A stretch of DNA of 64,000 bases from Propionibacteriaceae bacterium UBA6122 (GTDB lineage: Bacteria; Actinomycetota; Actinomycetes; Propionibacteriales; Propionibacteriaceae): contig DIVW01000041.1 of the NCBI GenBank assembly GCA_002428365.1, positions 72,684 to 136,683 on the forward strand, written 5' to 3'. The notes below the pieces were generated by a model. It made no database searches. It was not told the origin of the DNA and saw only the letters and a list, made by a program, of their open reading frames with translations. How positions within the stretch are numbered: position 1 is the first letter of the stretch; the number at the start of each line of letters is the position of its first letter. Of this stretch, positions 59,430 to 64,000 are shown one piece after another. A program made the position numbers and the translations under genes.

Positions 59430-60453
59430 GTTGTTGGCCCGGCACACCACCTTTGGCGTCGGTGGACCAGCCGACGTTTGGACCGAACCGACCAGCGAGG
59501 ACGAACTGATTGCCGAGGTGTCGGCCGCCGATGCCGCCGGGCAGCCGGTGTTGATACTGGGTGGCGGTTCAAATGTCTTGATCGCCGATGCTGGTTTCGA
59601 GGGCAAAGTGATCTACACCGGACGCCTTCGCGGGGTGCGGGTTGATGACGTAGCCGCTTGTTCTGGCGCCTTCCTCACCGTCGCTGCCGGGGAGCCGTGG
59701 GACGCCTTCGTGGCGGCCACTGTTGCTCAAGGTCAAGTCGGTGTCGAAGCATTGGCCGGGATTCCCGGTTTGGTCGGGGCTACGCCGGTGCAGAACGTCG
59801 GCGCCTACGGCCAGGAGGTCTCCCAGGTCATTGCGCGGGTGCGCACTTACGACCGTCGTGAGGGCGCGATTCGCACTTTCTCGGCCATCGAGTGTGGATT
59901 TGGCTACCGCGATTCGCTGTTCAAGCGCGAGCCGGGCCGGTGGGTGGTGCTTTCGGTGAGCTTCCAGTTCCGGTTGGGAGATCTTGCCGCCCCTATTCGC
60001 TACGTTGAGTTGGCGCGAGCGTTGGGCATCGAAATCGGCGAACGCGCTGCAATCACCGAGGTGCGAACGGCGGTGTTGGAGCTGCGTCGCAGCAAGGGCA
60101 TGGTCTACGACCCGGCCGATCACGACACTTGGAGTGCTGGCAGCTTCTTCACCAACCCGGTACTGGCTGGGTCGGACCGGATCCCGGACGGTGCCCCGTC
60201 CTACCCTCAACCGGATGGACGGGTGAAGACCAGCGCGGCCTGGCTGATCGAGCATGCCGGTTTCAATCGAGGCTACGGTCACGGGCTGGCTCGACTCTCG
60301 GCAAAGCACACTCTCGCTCTGACCAATCGGGGTAGCGCCAAAGCCGCCGATGTGTTGGCTCTGGCCCGGGAAGTGCGGGCCGGGGTGGAGAAGGCCTACG
60401 GGATTCAGCTGATTGCTGAACCGGTTCTCGTCGGACTCAGCCTCGACGACTAG
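59422..60453 (+). CDS. murB: UDP-N-acetylenolpyruvoylglucosamine reductase
   Basis: 343 residues. NADPH-dependent step in peptidoglycan precursor synthesis. FAD-binding pattern: TTFGVGGPADVW, LILGGGSNVLIADAGFEG, LAGIPGLVGATPVQNVGAYG; later SAGSFFTNPVL with the catalytic Ser. The unusual TTG start is set by an 8-base overlap with hadB and by the family N-terminus; no downstream ATG keeps the first motif. Confidence 0.93.
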   Translation: MTELLARHTTFGVGGPADVWTEPTSEDELIAEVSAADAAGQPVLILGGGSNVLIADAGFEGKVIYTGRLRGVRVDDVAACSGAFLTVAAGEPWDAFVAATVAQGQVGVEALAGIPGLVGATPVQNVGAYGQEVSQVIARVRTYDRREGAIRTFSAIECGFGYRDSLFKREPGRWVVLSVSFQFRLGDLAAPIRYVELARALGIEIGERAAITEVRTAVLELRRSKGMVYDPADHDTWSAGSFFTNPVLAGSDRIPDGAPSYPQPDGRVKTSAAWLIEHAGFNRGYGHGLARLSAKHTLALTNRGSAKAADVLALAREVRAGVEKAYGIQLIAEPVLVGLSLDD

Positions 60454-60539
60454 GGCCAGCGCGACGGTGCTCGCTGAGTGCCTTGCTGTCTACGCTTTAC
60501 ACTTAGCTGCGATCCCTGACCAACGAAGGAATTCCTGTC

Positions 60540-61736
60540 ATGAGCATTCTGTCCAGCGTCCCGATGGCGCCGCGCGACCCGATCCTCGGCCTGACCGAGG
60601 CCTTCGTTGCCGACACCCGCGCTGACAAGGTGAATCTCGGTGTGGGGGTCTACTTGGGCGAGGACGGCAAGGTGCCGCTATTGGACTGCGTCCGCCAAGC
60701 CGAGTTCGGGCTGGCGCAGGCTCCGACAGCGCGCGGCTACCTGCCGATCGACGGGATGCCCGCCTACAACACCGCGGTTAAGGAACTTGTTTTTGGCTCC
60801 GGTAGTGCTGAGGTTGCTGCTGGTCGGGTTGTTGCCGTCCAGGGTTTGGGTGGTACGGGCGGCCTGCGAATCGGTGCGGAGTTTCTCAAGTCGACTTCGG
60901 CCCAGCGAAAGGTGCTCCTCTCCACCCCGTCTTGGGAGAACCACCAGGCGCTGTTCACTCGAGCCGGATTTGAGGTTTCCGGCTACCGGTATTACGACGC
61001 GGCCGCTCACGCGGTAGACATCGAAGGCATGCTGGCCGATCTGTCGGTGGCCGAGCCCGGCACGGTGGTGGTTTTGCATGCCTGCTGTCACAACCCCACC
61101 GGCTACGACCTGAGCCCGCAACAGTGGGCGCAGGTGGCTGAAGTAGTGGTGGCCCGTGGGCTGGTGCCGTTCCTCGACTTGGCCTACCAGGGCTTCGCCG
61201 CCGGACTGGACGGCGATCGCGCCGCTGTTGAGCTGTTCGCTGGTCTTGGTATTCCCGTGCTGGTGGCGTCCTCGTTCTCCAAGAGTTTCAGCCTCTATGG
61301 CGAGCGGGTGGGTGCCCTTAGCGTGGTCACCGCCGACGCTGATGAAGCCGCTCGGGCACTATCGCAACTGAAGGCGACGATCCGCACCGTCTACTCCAAC
61401 CCACCTACTCATGGTGCTGCCGTGGTAGCGAAGGTGCTCGGTGACCCCGAGTTGCGCGCCGTGTGGGAGCAGGAACTCGCGGGCATGCGGGTGCGAATCA
61501 AAGAGATGCGTCGCCAGCTGGAAGCGGGGCTGGTTGCCGCCGGGGTGAGCAAAGACTTCAGTTTCATTACTGACCAAGTGGGCATGTTCAGCTATTCAGG
61601 GCTACGGGTCGATCAGATGGAGCGGCTGCGCGCCGAGCATGGCGTCTACGGCACTGACGCTGGTCGAATCTGCGTCGCTGCGCTCAACAACAAGAACGTG
61701 GAGAAGGTCGCTGGCGCGATCGCGGCTGTCCTGTGA
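60540..61736 (+). CDS. Aspartate/aromatic aminotransferase (class I, AspC/TyrB type)
   Basis: 398 residues. Marks: [84 protein letters not shown] with the PLP Lys, and [10 protein letters not shown]. This is the I-alpha subgroup of aspartate and aromatic transaminases; substrate range not determinable. GAAGGAA lies 8 bases before the ATG. Confidence 0.9.
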   Translation: MSILSSVPMAPRDPILGLTEAFVADTRADKVNLGVGVYLGEDGKVPLLDCVRQAEFGLAQAPTARGYLPIDGMPAYNTAVKELVFGSGSAEVAAGRVVAVQGLGGTGGLRIGAEFLKSTSAQRKVLLSTPSWENHQALFTRAGFEVSGYRYYDAAAHAVDIEGMLADLSVAEPGTVVVLHACCHNPTGYDLSPQQWAQVAEVVVARGLVPFLDLAYQGFAAGLDGDRAAVELFAGLGIPVLVASSFSKSFSLYGERVGALSVVTADADEAARALSQLKATIRTVYSNPPTHGAAVVAKVLGDPELRAVWEQELAGMRVRIKEMRRQLEAGLVAAGVSKDFSFITDQVGMFSYSGLRVDQMERLRAEHGVYGTDAGRICVAALNNKNVEKVAGAIAAVL

Positions 61737-61777
61737 CGGCCGCATCGGCCCAAGCGGCCAATGAGAGGAACTCGGTA

Positions 61778-63838
61778 ATGACCCGGACGTTGTTCGTGAC
61801 CACTGCGCTGCCGTATGCCAATGCGCCGTTCCATATCGGTCACATGATGGAGTACATCCAGGCTGATGTCTGGGTGCGCTACCAGCGGATGATGGGCTCG
61901 AAGGTGTACTTCGTCGGGGCCGATGATGCCCATGGCGCACCGATCATGATCGCGGCGGAGAAGGCCGGTCTGACCCCGCAGGAGTTCGTGGCGCGGATTG
62001 CCTCTGGCCGCAAGGCCTACTTGGACGGCTTCAACATCTCCTTCGACAACTGGCATTCCACCGACAGCCCGGAGAACACCGAGTTGGCCCAGTCGATCTA
62101 TCTGGGGCTCAAAGATGCCGGGCTGATCGACGTGCGTGACGTGGAGCAGTTCTACGATCCGGTCAAGTCGATGTTCCTGCCCGACCGGTACATCAAGGGC
62201 ACCTGCCCCAAGTGCGGTGCCGCGGACCAGTACGGCGACTCCTGTGAGGTCTGTGGAGCGGTGTATGCCCCCACTGACCTGTTGAATCCATACTCGGCCT
62301 TGTCCGGAGCCACCCCGGTGTTGCGCAGTAGCGAGCATTTCTTCTTCCGGCTGTCCGACCCCCGCTGTGTGGACTACCTGACCCAGTGGACCCAGGACGG
62401 CAAGCTTCAGCCCGAGGTTGCCAACAAGGTGCGGGAGTGGTTCGTCACTGACGAAGCCGGGGCCGGTGGTCTCTCCGATTGGGACATCTCGCGGGACGCC
62501 CCCTATTTCGGCATCCCGATTCCTGGTGCGCCCGGAAAGTACTTCTACGTCTGGCTGGACGCGCCGATCGGCTACCTGGCTTCGTTGGTGAACCTGTTCG
62601 ACAAGCGGGGCGAGGACGTCGCGGCGTTCCTGGCCGATCCGGCTACCGAGCAGATCCACTTCATCGGCAAGGACATCGTCTATTTCCACACCCTGTTCTG
62701 GCCGGCGATGCTGCACTTCTCCGGCCGCAAGGTGCCCAACAACGTCTACGTCCACGGCTTCATCACCGTGAGCGAAGAGAAGATGAGCAAGAGCCGGGGC
62801 ACTGGCATCAGCCCGCTGCGCTACCTGGAGTTGGGTCTGAATCCGGACTGGCTGCGCTACTACATCACCGCCAAGCTGAACTCCCACGTCGAGGATGTCG
62901 ATTTCACCCCTGACGATTTCGTCACCAGGGTGAACTCCGACCTGGTCGGCAAGTACGTCAACATCGCCAGCCGAGTCGCCGGCTTCTTGTCCAAGCGTTT
63001 CGATGGCCGGCTCAGTGCTGAGGTGGGTGCTGACGGCGGCGAACTCCTGGCCCAGCTGCAGGCGCAGGCACCGGTGGTGGCTGAACTCTATGAATCCAGG
63101 GAGTTCGGTAAAGCGTTGCGCGAGATCATGGCGCTGGCCGACAAGGTGAACACCTACATCGAGGCCCACAAGCCCTGGGAATTGGCCAAGGTCGAGGGCT
63201 CTGAGATCGAGTTGCACCAGGCCTGCACGACTGGAATCGAGGCCTTCCGGCTGCTGACGGTGATGTTGGCGCCGGTACTGCCGGGAGTTGCCACTGCGGT
63301 CGCCGACTTCCTCAAGGTTGACCAGTTCAGCTGGGACGACACCGCCACGCTTCTTGGTGAGCACACCATCGGCCGCTACCAGCACCTGATGCAGCGAGTG
63401 GACGGTGCCCTGGTCGATCAGCTTTTCGAAGCGCCCACGCCCGAGCCAAGCCCCGATGCTGAGGTGGCGCCAGCGCCTGGCGGCCAGGAGTTGGCCGATC
63501 AGATCAGCATCGACCAGTTCAACGCGGTCGACCTTAGGGTGGCTCGAATCGTGGCCGCGGAGGCGGTCGACGGCAGCAACAAACTGCTCCAGTTGACTCT
63601 GGATGTGGGGGAGGACGCTACCCGGAATGTCCTGTCGGGGATCGCCCCTGTTTACCAGCCAACCGACCTGGTTGGACGGTTGACCGTTGTGGTGGCCAAT
63701 TTGGCGCCACGGACCATGCGCTTCGGGGTCAGCGAGGCCATGGTGTTGGCGGCAGCACATGCCGATGAGTCACAGCACCCGGGGATCTTCTTGCTGGAGG
63801 CTGACTCCGGCGCCACCCCGGGGATGCGGGTGCGCTGA
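61778..63838 (+). CDS. metG: Methionyl-tRNA synthetase
   Basis: 686 residues. Class I marks: [20 protein letters not shown] (HIGH box), zinc site [18 protein letters not shown], and [14 protein letters not shown] (KMSKS). The C-terminal about 110 residues form a Trbp111/Arc1p-like tRNA-binding domain ([20 protein letters not shown]), so this is the long E. coli-like form. A frame to 61733 is open, but the ATG at 61778 follows GAGAGGAA and gives the family start. Confidence 0.96.
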   Translation: MTRTLFVTTALPYANAPFHIGHMMEYIQADVWVRYQRMMGSKVYFVGADDAHGAPIMIAAEKAGLTPQEFVARIASGRKAYLDGFNISFDNWHSTDSPENTELAQSIYLGLKDAGLIDVRDVEQFYDPVKSMFLPDRYIKGTCPKCGAADQYGDSCEVCGAVYAPTDLLNPYSALSGATPVLRSSEHFFFRLSDPRCVDYLTQWTQDGKLQPEVANKVREWFVTDEAGAGGLSDWDISRDAPYFGIPIPGAPGKYFYVWLDAPIGYLASLVNLFDKRGEDVAAFLADPATEQIHFIGKDIVYFHTLFWPAMLHFSGRKVPNNVYVHGFITVSEEKMSKSRGTGISPLRYLELGLNPDWLRYYITAKLNSHVEDVDFTPDDFVTRVNSDLVGKYVNIASRVAGFLSKRFDGRLSAEVGADGGELLAQLQAQAPVVAELYESREFGKALREIMALADKVNTYIEAHKPWELAKVEGSEIELHQACTTGIEAFRLLTVMLAPVLPGVATAVADFLKVDQFSWDDTATLLGEHTIGRYQHLMQRVDGALVDQLFEAPTPEPSPDAEVAPAPGGQELADQISIDQFNAVDLRVARIVAAEAVDGSNKLLQLTLDVGEDATRNVLSGIAPVYQPTDLVGRLTVVVANLAPRTMRFGVSEAMVLAAAHADESQHPGIFLLEADSGATPGMRVR

Positions 63839-63852
63839 GCGGGTGCGCCGGT

Positions 63853-63881
63853 TCGACTCACCTTCGTAATACCCGTACAAT
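63853..63881 (+). promoter_or_regulatory. Candidate promoter of tRNA-Trp
   Basis: TCGACT (63853-63858) and TACAAT (63876-63881) are 17 bases apart, upstream of the tRNA-Trp gene by 74 bases, leaving room for a processed 5' leader. Confidence 0.4.
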
Positions 63882-63955
63882 CCTGTACTTGGTGGCCGCG
63901 TTCTCTGCTGGTCTATGCCCGAGCGCATGGTCTGCAGGTAAGGGGTCGCCGGCTG

Positions 63956-64000
<45 letters not shown>

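Noticed and set aside
61646..63760. 704-residue open frame antisense to metG
   Set aside because: Mirror frame of a certain gene; low-complexity composition, no start signal or family motif.

Overview
The window comes from a high-GC Gram-positive bacterium, most likely an actinomycete and possibly of the Propionibacteriales. This rests on codon use, GTG/TTG starts, many apparently leaderless genes, a complete menaquinone/complex I respiratory set, KorAB, an MptB-like lipoglycan mannosyltransferase, and the order tRNA-Thr, tRNA-Met, rpmG, hadA, hadB, murB ... tRNA-Trp. The genus cannot be fixed from sequence alone.

Layout. 1-2538: the end of a sensor kinase, its LuxR-type response regulator and a secreted lysozyme-like protein. 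2646-15724: menaquinone genes menE-menA-menC-menD, menG and menF. They are interleaved with a GntR regulator, a RecB-like nuclease, an ABC ATPase/permease pair, a CPBP protease and a VOC protein; menB and menH are not in the window. 15845-33583: a geranylgeranyl-reductase-family flavoprotein, all 14 nuo genes (nuoA-N, mostly overlapping by 1-4 bases) and a long-chain polyprenyl diphosphate synthase. The cell therefore makes its quinone, its quinone tail and its main NADH dehydrogenase from adjoining loci. 33627-46541: amidase, NhaA, M13 peptidase, KorAB, MptB-like mannosyltransferase, hydroxyisobutyryl-CoA hydrolase, XthA, a D-threonine-aldolase-like enzyme and YajQ.

46611-55805: tRNA-Tyr followed by a 9.1 kb integrated element. 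The last 21 bases of the tRNA-side sequence are repeated exactly at the far end. A tyrosine integrase and a small excisionase-like protein lie inside the right end, and CGTGCCAG repeats near both ends look like integrase arm sites. The element carries a cassette resembling a phage satellite: a terminase-small-subunit-like protein, a possible nuclease, a putative replication protein with internal direct repeats, and no capsid or tail genes. Its cargo is an ApeA-like HEPN protein (probable anti-phage abortive-infection factor), a serine resolvase, a 52-residue zinc-ribbon protein and an unrecognised 583-residue protein with C-terminal membrane helices. This is the accessory part of the window and the likeliest home of something undescribed.

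55859-64000: core genes again: fumC, an alkyltransferase-like protein, tRNA-Thr, tRNA-Met, rpmG, a small membrane protein, a HadA/HadB dehydratase pair, murB, an aromatic/aspartate aminotransferase, metG and the start of tRNA-Trp. At least 14 genes start exactly 6-7 bases after a TANNNT hexamer, suggesting that leaderless transcripts are common; I used this to choose several starts.
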